This document shows, piece after piece, positions 22,348 through 35,322 of a stretch of 64,000 nucleotides of DNA. The first letter of the stretch is position 1. Every line of letters starts with the position of its first letter. A program made the position numbers and the translations under genes. Location of the stretch: contig NW_006768771.1 of assembly GCF_000204055.1 (NCBI RefSeq), forward strand, positions 933,766 to 997,765. The letters are read 5' to 3'. This DNA is from Melampsora larici-populina 98AG31 (Eukaryota; Basidiomycota; Pucciniomycetes; Pucciniales; Melampsoraceae). Under the pieces are notes generated by a model. The model had not been told where the DNA came from, made no database searches, and saw only the letters and a program-made list of their open reading frames with translations.

Positions 22348-25004
22348 TGTACATCTTTTTGTTTCTTACTTGGTTTGAAAATTTGAAAGTTTTGTAATAG
22401 AAGAACAATGTAAAAAGATGTACCAGATGATACTATTACCATTGACTTCTTGTAATAAAATCAAATCTTTGTTTCAATGCTCAAGAGATACTATATGGGA
22501 CGGATATCATTGGTGAGATATATGTACATTTAGAAAAGTTTGAGAAGTCAGGATCTCATTGATCTTTCTCCTCAAAAATTATCAATGTTATACACTTGAT
22601 TCCTTGAATAAGTTCATGAGAATTTTAGACTTTTTTCATAAATCTATTATATACATGTCTTGTTCTTTTTGAAAACAATCGTAACTTCTGGAAGATATCC
22701 TCCTACTCTGAACAAGATCATTCTAGTTTGTCTAACAAAGCAGGTATTGGACTCCATTTACAAAAAAAACAATTGGCTTCAGTAAGTCTTGGAGGCGTGG
22801 CCTAGGATTGGTCCACTGATGAGACTATGTAGTGATCTCAAATATGTAAAAGTGTTGAAGTGCTCACTTCCTGACTTTTATTGGATAAAACTCTTCTGAG
22901 AGTACCTGCATCAATGACTGGCAGTCTCCACTTCTTCGGTGATTTCAATATGTATGTCAAACTTCTTCGCTTTCCACACAAAGTATGCCAAAGGATGTCT
23001 TTTCGTGATCATCTCAGTACACGGCCGGGTTTGATGTTGGTCCCTAGGGTCCAGGCAAGACTTTCGGGGTCTGCCCTTCTGTCTGTGACAGTGTAGCCTG
23101 CCCGGATTCCCGCAACCTCAATCAAAAATTACTGAATAAATGTTACCCGCAGGCTCCAGTTGCACACATATACGTGATTCTGAAACATCGAGCCTGAGGA
23201 TCACGCGATGTAAAGTTGATGAAGATTGTAGCGGAGAAGGACTGATGTTGAATTGCGAAATTTTTCTTGTGGTATCATAAAAGGTACACCATTCATCATT
23301 TTTGCGCAATGGTTGCATTAGAATTTTGCGTGTAATCACTGAATTCATTCCAAAAGTGACTTGACTTCTCTATGCAGTCTATCTGTTTTCCGTTTTGCAA
23401 AACCATCCGTAGAAATTTCATTTGAGCCCCCAAATCGTAGGCTGACTTTGAAATGTAAATCAGGGGAAAGCTAAGCTTAGGGAAACTTGGCATTCCTGTG
23501 GCCTCGTCAGATCTGAGAGAAATGGCAACCTCACTGACTACGCGAAGACCTATTCCGTCCCTAGCCTTGAGTGACGGCCCATATCGGTACTTCCTAGCTT
23601 TGCCGTGGCACGCAATGATGCCTCAGGCTCTACAGTTGATGAATCCCAAAGTGGAGTCACGTTTCGTTTTTGTGCTACTCATCAGCCAAGTAATATCAGG
23701 CTTGAGTCGAATGTCGATCGTTACCGAAGGTTTGCGCGCACGTTCACAGAGAATGGTGCAATGGAACATTCTTCGGTGTAAGAAGGCAAGATTCTGGTCT
23801 GTTATCTCGTCTTGTTACAAGTATTTTGGGAGCTTGCTCTGTTCAACTTGCTTCTTCCTCTGTAAGGCCGCTGTATGGGCTCAGCTCGTTTTCATGACTG
23901 CGAATTCTCTTATCTTCAATGGTAGGAGAAGCGGTTTGATAGAGCGTTCGGATTTTCAGAGAGATGTGCACCGGGATGTGGGGCATGGCCACGATCAAAG
24001 CAATGCAGCATAGCCACCAAATGGAGCGCCTTATGGGTGGCAGTTCAGCTTCTAACGAAAGTTTACCGGTCTGCGTTCTCTCCGTACTTCACACAAATGA
24101 ACAGCTAGTGGTTGGCTCAGTTGAGTTGCCAAGATGGGTCAGAGATTCCAGTTCGAGAGATGATAACGCTTGAATGTACAAATTCTTTTGACTTGTTTCA
24201 GATACCCAGACTTCTCCTCAAGCTAATTGCGGGCGCCCGCGGTCCGGCCTCAAGATAAAAAGTTTATGATCGAAGGCAAAAGCAAAGTACCAGACTGGTA
24301 CACGTCTCGAGATCAGCTCTAGCTGTACTTTTCTTGTTCGTCCTTCACGCAGTGAAGTGCAATCGAATTGATGCCAGCTTATTATTGGTTGAGCACGGCC
24401 GCCTAAACCGTAGATAACACAACCATCCAAGATAGCTTAACTTATCTCTGCTCGACATTTTTGCCTACCTGTCGGACGGGTCTCTCGTAAGACATCCATC
24501 TCATGCACTTATCTCTAGCCTGAATACCAGCTTACACTTTTGACAATACTTTTACTTTTTTCGACTTGCTGAGACTTTAAGAGGTTGATCTCGGCCTTTA
24601 GCACTGGGCTCAGCTCCGAGGCAAGTTCACAGCAAACTTTTGCAGCTTTACAACCTATCGTCTATGTCAGTCTCAATCCGTTTCGAATTCCTTTTTCCAC
24701 GTTCTGCACACTGCCTTCTGTATCCTATCTTTGCCACTCGTAACATCACTATCATCTCTTTCCCGTGATCGGCGTTCTCGGATTTTGGGTTCGAAGTCGA
24801 TCGCAGCATATCTACTTGATCTTTATAAATAACTACATCTGCTCATGTCTTTTGAGAACTAAATTCATCTCGAGTTGTGGCCACTTTCCTGTTCCTCGAG
24901 CGACTCTATATCTCGCTTTTCACTTACGAGTTAATTTGCAAAACTCGATTCCCAAGCTTAGCTTATTCTCCTTCTCAACAGTTCTGATCTCGAAAACCCG
25001 GTTG
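22348..25004. other. No supportable gene
   Basis: Intergenic stretch of mixed composition. A plus-strand frame at 23522-24013 (about 163 aa, with a hydrophobic segment) is the longest, but competing frames on both strands are equally open and I see no family resemblance or convincing splice pattern. 24430-25004 is upstream region for the secreted-protein gene. Confidence 0.45.
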
Positions 25005-25834
25005 ATGTCGCCTTTCGGCCTCGTCATTAATTGTTTCATCATCATTTCCTGCGTTGTCTTCCTCACCGAATGCACGCCATCTCTATTCTCGGTCAGCTGT
25101 CCCAATGATTGGTCGCTTGACCCCATGAAGACTTCAGGAAACGCCGATCCCAGTGAGTTGATGCACCAAGCAAGCTTCGGAATTCTCAAAAATCAGAAAA
25201 TTTCTTTACTAACCGAAAACGTTTCTGGTTGTTTTTTTTGGAGCAATGGTACATTGTTGGGACCCCAGCTCACAAGTTCCATCTTCCTGCTATCAATCTA
25301 GCTGTGTCAACCAACCAGGTAAGCTGCGTATTACCCATCCCGCCTTCAACTCGACATTGACCGCCGCGCCCACTTCTCTTGCAGTGTGCAATACTTGCAC
25401 CGACCTTGAAACGGGAGAAACAGTCGAGCAAGTTCAATGCACCAAAGAGTACCATGCTGGAGATGGTTCGACCTTACAAACAAGTCAGTTTTCTTGAACC
25501 TTGAATCGTCTTTCTTGAACCTCTTGTTGATCCAGATTTACCGTACAGTTTGTGTCGATAGCAAGAATCGCTTCTTGAATTGTTCTGGTACTTGCACGGG
25601 ATCTTTGAGTAAGTTGATCTATCATGTCAATTCATCTCAATATGGAAAACGTTGACCAAGATGATATGAACTCTTTTAGCTTGCTCTCAATGCTTCTATG
25701 ACCCCTATAAGGAAAAGTTCAAAACCCAACTTCAACGTCGAGCCAATCCTTTTTCCGCCAATATGGGTGTCGCGGCCAATAGTGGTCACGCCGGTGGAAG
25801 CTATTTTGGAGATAATTTCAATCTTCGTAAATAA
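25005..25834 (+). CDS. Small secreted cysteine-rich protein (effector-like)
   Basis: Five exons, 25005-25152, 25244-25318, 25385-25483, 25549-25608 and 25680-25834, give 178 aa. Every intron is in phase 1. The start MSPFGLVINCFIIISCVVFL is a signal peptide with likely cleavage after LTEC-T or nearby. The mature part has cysteines spread exon by exon (HCWDP, SSCYQSSCVNQ, VCNTCTDLETG, VQCTKEY, CVDSKNRFLNCSGTCTG, TCSQCFYDPY), as expected for a disulfide-rich apoplastic protein. The last exon carries an RR near QLQRRANPF and a Gly/Asn-rich tail without cysteine. Function is unknown; a host-interaction role is inference from being small, secreted and cysteine-rich in a rust. It is a likely relative of the gene at 27527-28625. 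Confidence 0.82.
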
Positions 25835-27526
25835 GACTGCATATCACACCAAGACCCGCCTTTTTAGGGAAACTTGGTGTAAGTACCCAATTCAATAAGA
25901 AACTCCATTGGGGCTCTGATTGTATACAGCCATAGAGAGTCTCTACTCATCAATTTTTTTTTCACTTTGTCTAAGTTTTGAGATGATCCTTTCTGGAAAT
26001 CTCACATTCACATCTTTCAAACACACACACATATATATAGCAATAGAGAGTCTCCACTCACACAAATTTGATTTTTTTATCTATTGGAATGCAAATTTCT
26101 TTGAAGTCTTATTGTGGGATGACTCTAACACTGACAATATGAAGTAGAGGTTGATCAAGGTGATTCATGATACATTGAATTGTAATTTTCTTTCAGAAGC
26201 TTCAAGTTCATTTTTGATTTCCCTTTTCCTCTTTGACATACACACTTCATTGTTGTACACTTATCACACACACAGGGACACGCATATACATATTTAAATT
26301 GGATCATCATTGTATTATCATGCTATCTACAGACATGTATCACTGGGAAAGAAATCATTTCATCACCATGGAATAGCCAACTTGTGTATCAAAGATAAAC
26401 TCACTTCAGAGGAAGAGATACATTGGTTCAACAACCAACATTTGATTTTCTCTAATCCTTGGGAAGGTATATATACAAGGCTGATGTTTTCAGGATTTTT
26501 TTCATTTGGAATTTTGAGTCAGAGTGAGTTTATTCAAGGCCTCCCAAGGAGCAAGGAAGTTTGTTAGGCTTGACAATTGGATGTCCAATTTCCCAAAGTG
26601 AGGAATATTGAGTAGGCATGGTTAAGCCTAAAGATGACCCAAAGTTTAGCATAGGCTGACACTAAGATTGCAGCATTCAGCACCAGGGCAAATTTTAATT
26701 CAGTTTCTCTGGTTCTTCTGATAGTACAGGCAGACCCACCATCCCGGCACTTCGAGTCCCCAATTTTTTAAAACATAGATCTGGTTGACTAGATCCTGCA
26801 AGGTGATCAATATGATGTTTTATCAGCAAGCTCAAGTCAAAGGCCGTTGTTTAGAATCACGACCAGAGATTTTGAGGGGCCTGTGAGGGATACATGGCTT
26901 TGTGCCAGTTTCTCACCTGTAGCCCAGCGGCCGGTGCCAAGCCGTTATCTTTTTCATCTCAGGTAATCCGCGTTAAATCTGAGGTAAATTTGTATTCTGT
27001 AATGAACGATTGGTCTGCGAATGATGCATTTCTCTTCGTTTGACTCATCGAGCTTGATTCAATCCGGAAAGCACAAGCCGTATGACGCCGGCTAGATCCC
27101 CAGATTGCGAAATTTTATCACACTGCTTGTCCGTTATTGGGAGGATCGCATCGTCGTTGATATCTTTCCTCAACTCCTTGGGGTCCAGCGTGTGATTTCG
27201 AGATGATTTGGATACGCATTGTTAAATTTGTCGCTCTACATGCCTACCCCAAGCTCACAAAAGAAGTTTGTCCGTGAGCACAAAGATCAACCACAACGGT
27301 AGCCACTCCCAACAGCTCCCAACTCGTTCTTGTCATTCTGAAAAAGGGTGTCTGATATCTCGATACAAATATTAGACTTGTAAAAAAGGACAGACATTTT
27401 GTGCGTATCGGAGGGTACATATTCCAGCCGCTTTCCAAACTCTAACGTTTTCATCCGTACCAGCCTTTTATTCTTTAGTTTATCGTCGACCTCAATCACT
27501 CCTTAGTTCATCCAAACTCTTTAATC
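25835..27526. other. No gene; one short dispersed duplication
   Basis: AT-rich intergenic DNA. A short direct repeat built on ATAGAGAGTCT(C/A)CACTC appears at about 25931 and 26043, each next to a T-run. Nothing else is supported. Confidence 0.5.
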
Positions 27527-28625
27527 ATGAAATACTTCATCATTTCAGCTCTTTTCTTCACATTACTAAGTGTCTTACAATTCTCAACAGCTAACCAAGC
27601 AGAACGCAGAACTCCAGCTCCCGTTAATCATGCAGTCAAATCTATCCTCAAAGTTTTACCAAAACGTGATCCACATTCACATTCAAAACCCCTCCATAAA
27701 CATGTCGTTAAACATCTTCCCAAAAAACATACAGTTAAACGTGCTAAGCCTTCCAAACCTTCTTCTAAACATGTAGCGAAACTACCTGGTAAACCATTGG
27801 TAAAATCAATCACTCCTCGACTGGTTACCGGGAAGGGTGGAACGATGCAATGCACAAAATATAGCGATGCCGATACGCAGGGAGCATGTAAGTTTGTTTA
27901 GAGCAGTGCTTCTCTGGATACTTCTCGATCTAACAACATCTCTCTTGGTGGCTTGAATACTTGATGATCAGGGTGTAACTACGCTTATATGTGTACTGGA
28001 GGTTGCGCGGGACCTTTCACAAGTATGTCTGAGAGTCATATATCATCGAGGATGCCAAAAGTAAAGCAAGAGATTGAAATTTTGTATTGGAATAGTCGGA
28101 CAGGAGTGTTATCGTTTGGGTGACAAGACTGACTTCGTAGGAAGACCGCTAATAAGAGGATCCAGCAATCCAGCTGTGGCCAGCGTTGTTTGTACCGTTG
28201 ATTATTACGATTATGCTCAGAATTTCATTGGTGGGTGGAAGCTTTCGTAGATTTTGATCTCGCCCCTTTTGGAAGAGTGATACTTACAAAGGATCACTTT
28301 CTTCTACCTTCCCGCATCCTATAGCTTGCAATACCAAGACTGAATCTTACGCCTGTAAGAGTCGTGCTAAAAGTGGAACTTTTGCAAGTACGTTACAATT
28401 TTACTTTCCTCTTGAATTTTTGACAAAAAACTGATCCTGGGTCCCTTGACGCATGATTAATGGTTTTGCTCATAGCTTGTCATAACTGTGCACCCACGTA
28501 AGATCTCTTTCCTTCCTGCATTTCCTCAGAACCGTATCCGCTTAGAACTCAGACTAATAAGTATTTCTTTTTTTCAACCTGTTTGACATAACTGACTGTC
28601 TAGCCATGGAATCGCTATGGTGTAA
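27527..28625 (+). CDS. Secreted cysteine-rich protein with basic spacer (effector-like)
   Basis: Six exons, 27527-27887, 27972-28022, 28096-28230, 28325-28387, 28476-28497 and 28604-28625, give 217 aa; the first four introns are phase 1. MKYFIISALFFTLLSVLQFS is a clear signal peptide. Residues about 25-105 are strongly basic and His/Lys/Pro-rich and free of cysteine. They are followed by the cysteine-rich part: MQCTKYSDADT, WCNYAYMCTGGCAGP, QECYRLGDKTDF, VVCTVDYY, ACNTKTESYACKSR, TCHNCAPT. The use of small phase-1 exons, each starting or ending near cysteines, and the TC..C close match the gene at 25005, so the two are probably paralogs. The last two exons are only 22 nt each and are the weakest part of the model. 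Confidence 0.78.
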
Positions 28626-29664
28626 TTTCTTGGAATTCGTTTTCTTTCAACCCCGTTCAGCTCAACAAGAATTCAATAAATTATTACAATTTACAACCTC
28701 TTCGAATACTCTCTTTGATTCTGATTATGTATGGCTTTTGTTTCTTATAGCATCCAAGAGAAGCTGGAGCTTCTGGAAACCCCATTCTTTTCTTCATACG
28801 CTAAGATATCGTCCACGTCCTCAAGACACGCCGCTTCTCTCCCTTACTTTTAGGATGACCTCTTGCTGTTAGCCACTGGCACTAGTTGTAAATAGAACAA
28901 TTACAGCCTATAGTTTCCAATATTTTGATTAGAGCCCTAACCAGACGGTTTCTTCTTTTACATACACCCATGCACTCTGATTGGTTCTTTACTTCATGGA
29001 AGGGCTTTCAAAGAGCGATATGAGTCACATACAACTACACTCGTGGTGATCCCCAATAAATTGATTGAGGCCCCAGATTATCAAGATGACATGGGTTTTT
29101 AGGATATGTACCAAAATACTTCGAGGTACCAAGATCATAAAGTTGTGCACTCTTATGTATGTTCTGTTCAGAAACAATTATCATTTGGGTAGTCAAAAGA
29201 GGGAGTCGTGGTTTCTGAGTGCCCATAAAATGTGAGAAGGCTTAAGTCCGGCTGAGTCTTATTTGGAGTTTTTGATCAAACAAAACGACCAAATTATTAT
29301 GGCTTTAAGTGTATTGATGAGACCTAACAAAATTACACCTTGACCGATCGCATGCACTGTTGAGTTGACCATTCTTTAAGAAACAAATTTTGGTCAAATC
29401 CCTTTCATTTCAATCAATCTGGTCTTCAACTTGACTGCTTGCGGTTCAGTAGCAAACTATCTTGCATCAAATCGCGGCTCCCAGATTTTCGAATCCGACG
29501 TGATGAATACCCAGAAACTTAATATAAAGGACAGCTACACTCGAATTTATTATGTCAGTCTAGGCAAAACTATCAGTCATGAATTCAGAGTTCAAAGCTG
29601 AGCTGGAAAAACCTTGCAATCGAATCATCTGTCCGAATCTATAGGTGGTGTTGCGAAGACGAGC
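28626..29664. other. No gene seen
   Basis: Intergenic between the secreted-protein gene and NDC1. An 88-codon open frame running through 28606-28872 overlaps the end of the preceding gene in another frame; it has no recognisable content and is not called. Confidence 0.45.
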
Positions 29665-32351
29665 ATGTCACTTTTGCGTCATCACTTTTTTAACGAATTT
29701 AGGATTGTTATGGGTATCAATGTTAGATGGGTCGCGTGAGTGAAGGTTTGGTACAGTTCATAAATCTCGCAAAGAAAAAGTCTTCAGTTAAGATGGGTTT
29801 ATGAAGACGCTGATCGCTCGAATGTTGTATTCCGTTCATGTAGCTGCTGTTTGGAATTTCTTACGAGTGCCATTTTGGATCATGGGCGGAGCGGTGTGGG
29901 CGAGCGTAACGATCCCAATGATGATGTTACGAAGGAGTCAACGTCAGAGTGCGCAATTTCTCAATCCCCGGTCAGGTAGCATTCAGCAAGCAGACTTATG
30001 ATTTCTCGTACATCAAAAATCAATCGAGAATAGAGCGACCCAGCTCTTGTTTGACACGGTATCAATCTATAGTCGCGGTCCTTGGCTCTGCTCAACATCT
30101 CGCCGCATGTGTCCTTCTTAGCATCAGTTCCTTACTACTTTGGACTTGCTATGTTGCAGCTGCAAATGCGCTGAATGAGGAACCTGATTTGAAGTTATTC
30201 AAAACTATGCCGGGGTACGCCATGGATTGTCCTGTTTGATATCTTTTGCCTTACACGTGGCCGATTACTCATCATAGACAATTTGTTCAGGCGTGGAGCA
30301 AGTCAGATAAACGAAAGGCCAATCTACCTTGCGGCCTCAGCTCTCTTCTGCGCATTTTACTACTCTTTCTTGCTGACGTATGAACAGAGGTTTCCATCCA
30401 AACGTGCGGATCAGCCCGAAGGCGTGAGTTTACCCCCTCGAAGTGCCTCTCAACCTACCTTACCATTTGCTAAAGAAGCTAGAATGCTCATTGGATTGAT
30501 TTTTACATGCACAGTTGATGATATCTCAGCGCATTTTGAGAACTCTTCCAACAGTTTTCACCCGGGCCAATCGCTTCAGTTTTCTTTGCTCTGCCCCTTT
30601 CCTTCCATTCTATCTAATTTGTCGTCGATACCTCATTCGAGCAATCGTATTCTCGAAATATGTTCAATTAACCAAGTTCATTAAGCCACATTTAGTGATG
30701 ATGATCAAGTTTAATTCAATCTTTACTTTTACCTCTAACCTTCGTTTGGTGATGTTGAACTGGTTGATGGTCTCATGTTGGGAAGTTGTTCAAGCTTTTT
30801 GGGAAGTTTATTTAACCCAACCACTTGCGATCTCTCATTTTGCCGAAGAGCCTAACCGGTGTTTACTCGAGGGTCTACGTTCTGTTGATATGCGCATTCA
30901 GGTAAACATCTTGTTGGTTTTACTTTCCCTTTTTTTGGTAAATTCTGATCTCACATTCCCGCTCGCCAGTACCATGCCATTGTTGAACTTGCACAAATCT
31001 CCTGGAGTGATCCTGCTCGACGAGTCACCATCTTTCAAGATATCAGAACCCAGCGCAAGATTTTCAATGCGATTGTTGAAGAATGTCTTAGTGTGATCAG
31101 CGCTACCCAAAGGATGGTCATCAGTCGTGGCGAAATGCCACCACCTGGTCAGTTTTGATGTCATGTTCGATGTAGGTGTTACCTAACATCGTAACTCACG
31201 CTTGTTTATGTTGCAATAAATAGTCGAGTCCATTGGTACACAGGCTATGTCCACACCACTCAATACCAAAACAAGTGATCATGGTCGTCCTGCTTTAGTA
31301 AAAGATTTACCACAACTTTTCAACGCTCAGCCACAATCGGATTCACTCAAAAAGACACTACTATCCAAATTGCTCACATCTCCAGCAGAAACTGGATCAG
31401 AGACTACATCCACTCCCAGTATTCCGACAGTTCAACCTACCAGTAATGGATATCAAATGCCTGAAATCTTTCAAAGCCCTCGGAAACTAGATCGTTCGAT
31501 CGCGGATACGAAGAGCAAGTCATCTTCCTTGGCACTTCCTCCAAGCACCCCCAAGAAAGAAATGATAAAAGCAGAGAGCTTTTCTCGTACCCAAAAGATC
31601 ATCCCTAAAGGTTGGGAAATGGTTAGAAAAATTCGTGGGGTCGGATCATCTGAACGAATTCGAAGTCTTGAGAATTGGTTATTCTTACCATCTGTAAGAA
31701 TGGAATTGAGACGAACTTTGGATAATCATAGAGCATGCGCTTTAGCTGTTGAAGGTCAGTTTTTCCAAAGATATAGTACCGATTAGGCACCTTGTTGCAA
31801 AGATGCTGATAGGCTTCTCGAACTTCTTTACCTCTTTGATCCCATGATATCTTATACCTTGAACCTTTGTATAATTGACATCTACGAATAGCTGTGACAA
31901 ACTTGATGTGCGCTTCCTTGACGGAAGATCAGTATGGAGTTGCTCAAGATCAGATACCAAGAGTGATGGAATGTTTAATCGAATGTTTAGAAACCGTGAA
32001 AGCTTTCAGTTTAACTATTTGTGATGAATATGGGGCTACTTCGAATCATCAAGACCAAAATGATGATGATCAAACTGATAATGGCGCGAAGAGGATAAGA
32101 GACGCAGAATTGAGGGAAAGTATGGACGAATTTGTGACTCCATTGTTAACACGTAAGTGCTCGACTAGGAATTGTCAGAATGTAGCACTGTGAAAGTTGA
32201 AAGTTGTTGCTTTGTTCAATATGAATTGGTTTTTGTAGGTTTGAATGATGGAAGTGTAGGTATTTTGAATCAATTTGGACCTTATTTAAAAGAATGGAGT
32301 TTCAGTCCTAAGACTGATAAATGGATTCAAGCTCGGTTTAAGAAGAATTGA
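29665..32351 (+). CDS. NDC1: Nuclear pore complex membrane protein NDC1
   Basis: NDC1 anchors nuclear pores (and, in yeasts, spindle pole bodies) in the nuclear envelope. Proposed exons: 29665-29713, 29793-29975, 30034-30214, 30291-30423, 30515-30901, 30970-31147, 31224-31754, 31892-32152 and 32239-32351, in phase, 671 aa (yeast Ndc1 is about 655). The N-terminal half has several hydrophobic segments (around NFLRVPFWIMGGAVW, AACVLLSISSLLLWTC, IYLAASALFCAFYYS, LCSAPFLPFYLICR). The cytoplasmic half carries the family's conserved stretches, ALTNLMCASLTEDQYG preceded by EL(R)RTLDNHRACALAVE in the preceding exon, and a C-terminal LNQFGPYLKEW. A Ser/Pro/Lys-rich linker sits between them. The first exon is the least certain part; translation could instead begin at the ATG at 29801. 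Confidence 0.88.
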
Positions 32352-34996
32352 AGTATCACCATGGTGTTGATGTATCTTTTGATTCAGAATGAAGGGAATA
32401 TTCTAGATTTTATGGAAATCATCACTTGCAAGATGATATAATTGATTTCTACAGTGATAGGTAATGCTAGCACCAAATTCGTAGGGTATATAGGTGTTGA
32501 AGAAAATTGATGATCTTCAAGACTGGGAGTTTGTGCTACATGGAAGGAAGGAATAGCAACATGGTCATAGAGATGGATTTTTGATAGACTTGTAATATGT
32601 TCTACTCATTTGATACTCGGAGGTGGCAGTACTAATCTCATTGTTACCCCAAGGAGACTTCAAAGAAGGGGACCTGCTTTCTTACCAACTACATAAGTCC
32701 ATCTGCTCTTGGGAAAGCCTTGCCTCGAGTTCTTTTGGGGGGATCTCAGAGAAACAGATTTGAATGTGAAGGTACAGAAAGTTGAAAGATGTGCAGTCTT
32801 TTTTGTGGTTGAAATATCAACCCTACACAACACACATTTTCCATCAACAGGTGAAAGCCAAGGTCTGGACAAACCTCTGTCAGGCCTGAATGGGAGCTCA
32901 GGATTTGTTAGCTTGGTGTTATTTTGGATTGAAAAAGAGCCATACTAATCACCAAGTTTTGTGGGGATATGGATATGTTGAAATTCAATGGGCTTTTCTC
33001 AAAGCAAAAATTTTGGCAACATATCATGCAGTGATCATGTAGGTCATCACACTCTTGTGGAATGGGTCACTTTGTGACTCAAATGACACAATTTCAGTCT
33101 AAGTAACAAGTTTATCAACTTTTTGAATCAAGCTTGTATGTATCCGCTATGAGGAGCATTTTGCAACACTCCCATCATCTGCCAAGTATATGTATCAGAG
33201 CAAAAGGATCAAGACAAGAGTGATATTCCGTAAGATCCCTCTGAGATTTTAGAGATGAAATAAACAAAAGAGGATTTGAGCTTGGGTAAAGCAACCAAGC
33301 TTAAAAGCAAAAGACCTTGACCTTGAAGAGGGACCATTGTACAATTGATCCTACTCACATTCTTGGAGGTTAGAAACAGGCAACACCTCTTGCCTACAAC
33401 AGGACCCTTATGTGAGTTCAGAACACGCTGATAGCAACTAAGTCTTTGGTGCCCAGCCACCACATAGCTCAGGGATGTGCCATAGCCTTAAGCACAAACT
33501 TCAGAAGAGCCCAACCCCCTGCATGTTCTTCTTGTCTTGTTTGTGGTGCCTAACTCTATCATTTCAAGCTTGTACTACCAAAAACTTTGTCTGCAAAACT
33601 CACTCAATATCTGAAACCTGCATGAGATAGTCCTAAATCCAGACTGTGCTTCAATATTTTGATGTGCTGAGATAATTGAGTTGTTTGTGGTTTAGTATGA
33701 CAAAGCTAGAAAGGTCTGGGCATACTTCTCCAGTGAAAGTTGCTTGTTGCATAAGTGTGGTTAGAATGAGCCACAGCTCTGCCAAACTTGGCAAACTTAA
33801 TCTATGGTCACAATATCTTGATGTACTGAAAGGATTTGATTGGTTGTGAGCTAGTATCACATAGATGGAGAGCTTTGAACATACTTCTCCAGTAAAGTGA
33901 TGGTATGAGTGTGAGTGTGGTTATAATGAGCTATGGCTCTTCCAGTACTGGATTATATAACCAATTGCTCTAGCTGTGTGTTGGGTGATCAAGTTTGTGC
34001 TCTGATCTCATTCCCTCAGGCAACAGGGGCTGAGGTCAGTACTGCAAAAGAGGGGCAAGTGGGCACTTCTTCAGTGATTGATTATTGATTAATATCCACA
34101 GTCAGGATGAGCCCCAGCCCAGGTGAAAGGCAAGAGTCCACTAAGCTTGCCGGAGTACTCTACAGTCCATGGGACTGTTGGAGTAGACACAGCAAAGGGC
34201 AAGAGCCCGTGTGTGTGAGTTGAGGCCTTTAGAATGTGGTCAACCAGAGTCTCACCAGTGGTGTGAGAAAGAAAATCTCTGACTCCCTCATGTCACCTTC
34301 TTTCTCTTCCTCTCTCACTTTTATACCCAATTCCTCTGTGTTTATCTCCAGGTTCTGTGAGAAAAATTAAATTGTATCTATTTTGTTTAAAAACCAGAAA
34401 CTTCATCACTACTGAGTCCTCATCTTCTAAACAAAACTCATATACTCAAAGAAGTTTTGATCAAAAATCTTGGAAGATAATTCCATCAAGATTAACAAAA
34501 TTGACAAAAGGAAAGAGGAGATAATCCCTAGAAATGCCCTATGATATCAAGATATACAGAAAAACAAGTTGGACTATGCATTCATAGTATTTGAAATGGA
34601 GCTGATCTTCTATACCAATTTATTATCAAACCAAAAGCTTTGTTCAACTCACTTTTGTTTCAAGGCAAAAAACCTTGGTGTCACAGGAAACAAGAGGCAA
34701 TTTTTCCATGCAGAAACCCATTGTGTTGAAGACAGTGGATAAGCAAAAATGTATTATTTTGGCATTATTTCTGTGCTTTAATTGTAATCAGTCTTCCCAC
34801 GGGAAAATCATCTCTTGTTTCCAGTGTGTGGGATTCTTCCACTCAATGATGTTAGTGGTGACTATTGAGATATCATCAGCATGAAAATTTTGATTGAAGT
34901 TGAGCATTGGGAACACATCTTGATCAGTAAAAAATATTATGAGTCATATTGAGTGTAGGAGATAGACTAATGCAAAGCAAGCAATGTGAAGTATTT
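32352..34996. other. Gene-free, AT-rich, with a diverged tandem repeat
   Basis: No protein family is visible in any frame. It contains the diverged duplication at 33650-33960 listed separately. The block 34020-34330 resembles repeat sequence but I could not assign it. Confidence 0.5.
33650..33960. repeat. Diverged tandem duplication, unit about 158 bp
   Basis: CAATATTTTGATGTGCTGAG (33652) and CAATATCTTGATGTACTGAA (about 33810) start two copies. They share CATACTTCTCCAGT(G/A)AA, GTGTGGTTA.AATGAGC and a closing GCTCT..CCA. Many substitutions separate them, so the event is old. Confidence 0.65.
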
Positions 34997-35004
34997 GATA
35001 GGCG

Positions 35005-35322
35005 CAACACTGAGACAGCTAATATATCCGTAGCTGATAGCGCAAGATAGCGTAGCTAGAAACATGCTGCAAAGCTACAGCTAGCAGGAATCAGCATGAA
35101 TGAATCCCAGCTACCCTATGCAGAGTCCCAGAAAATCTTCAGCTAACCAAATTTTGGCTCTGTAGCGTAGTGTAGAGGCACAAAACTCAGCTACAGTAGC
35201 TTGTAGCGTAGCGTAACTTGACAAGTTACACTATCATAAAGGTCAGATCTGTGTTAACTGCATACAGTTACGCTACATACAAAATGCATGGTAGCGTGTT
35301 GTAGCGTAGCTGTCTCAGCGTT
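35005..35322. mobile_element. hAT-type MITE with 8-bp target duplication
   Basis: The ends are inverted repeats, AACACTGAGACAGCTA on the left and the complement of TAGCTGTCTCAGCGTT on the right. Flanks GATAGGCG (34997-35004) and GATAGGTG (35323-35330) look like an 8-bp target duplication with one change. The interior is rich in the word TAGCGTAGC in both orientations and encodes nothing. Confidence 0.78.

Noticed and set aside
23498..24013. 171-aa plus-strand frame with hydrophobic stretch
   Set aside because: Competing open frames on both strands, no family likeness and no clear splice partners; not called as a gene.
28606..28872. 88-codon frame starting MESLWCN as last exon of the secreted-protein gene
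   Set aside because: The phase at the 28497/28604 splice puts translation in another frame that stops at 28625.
31742..31960. Minus frame inside NDC1
   Set aside because: Antisense to NDC1 exons and an intron; no independent support.
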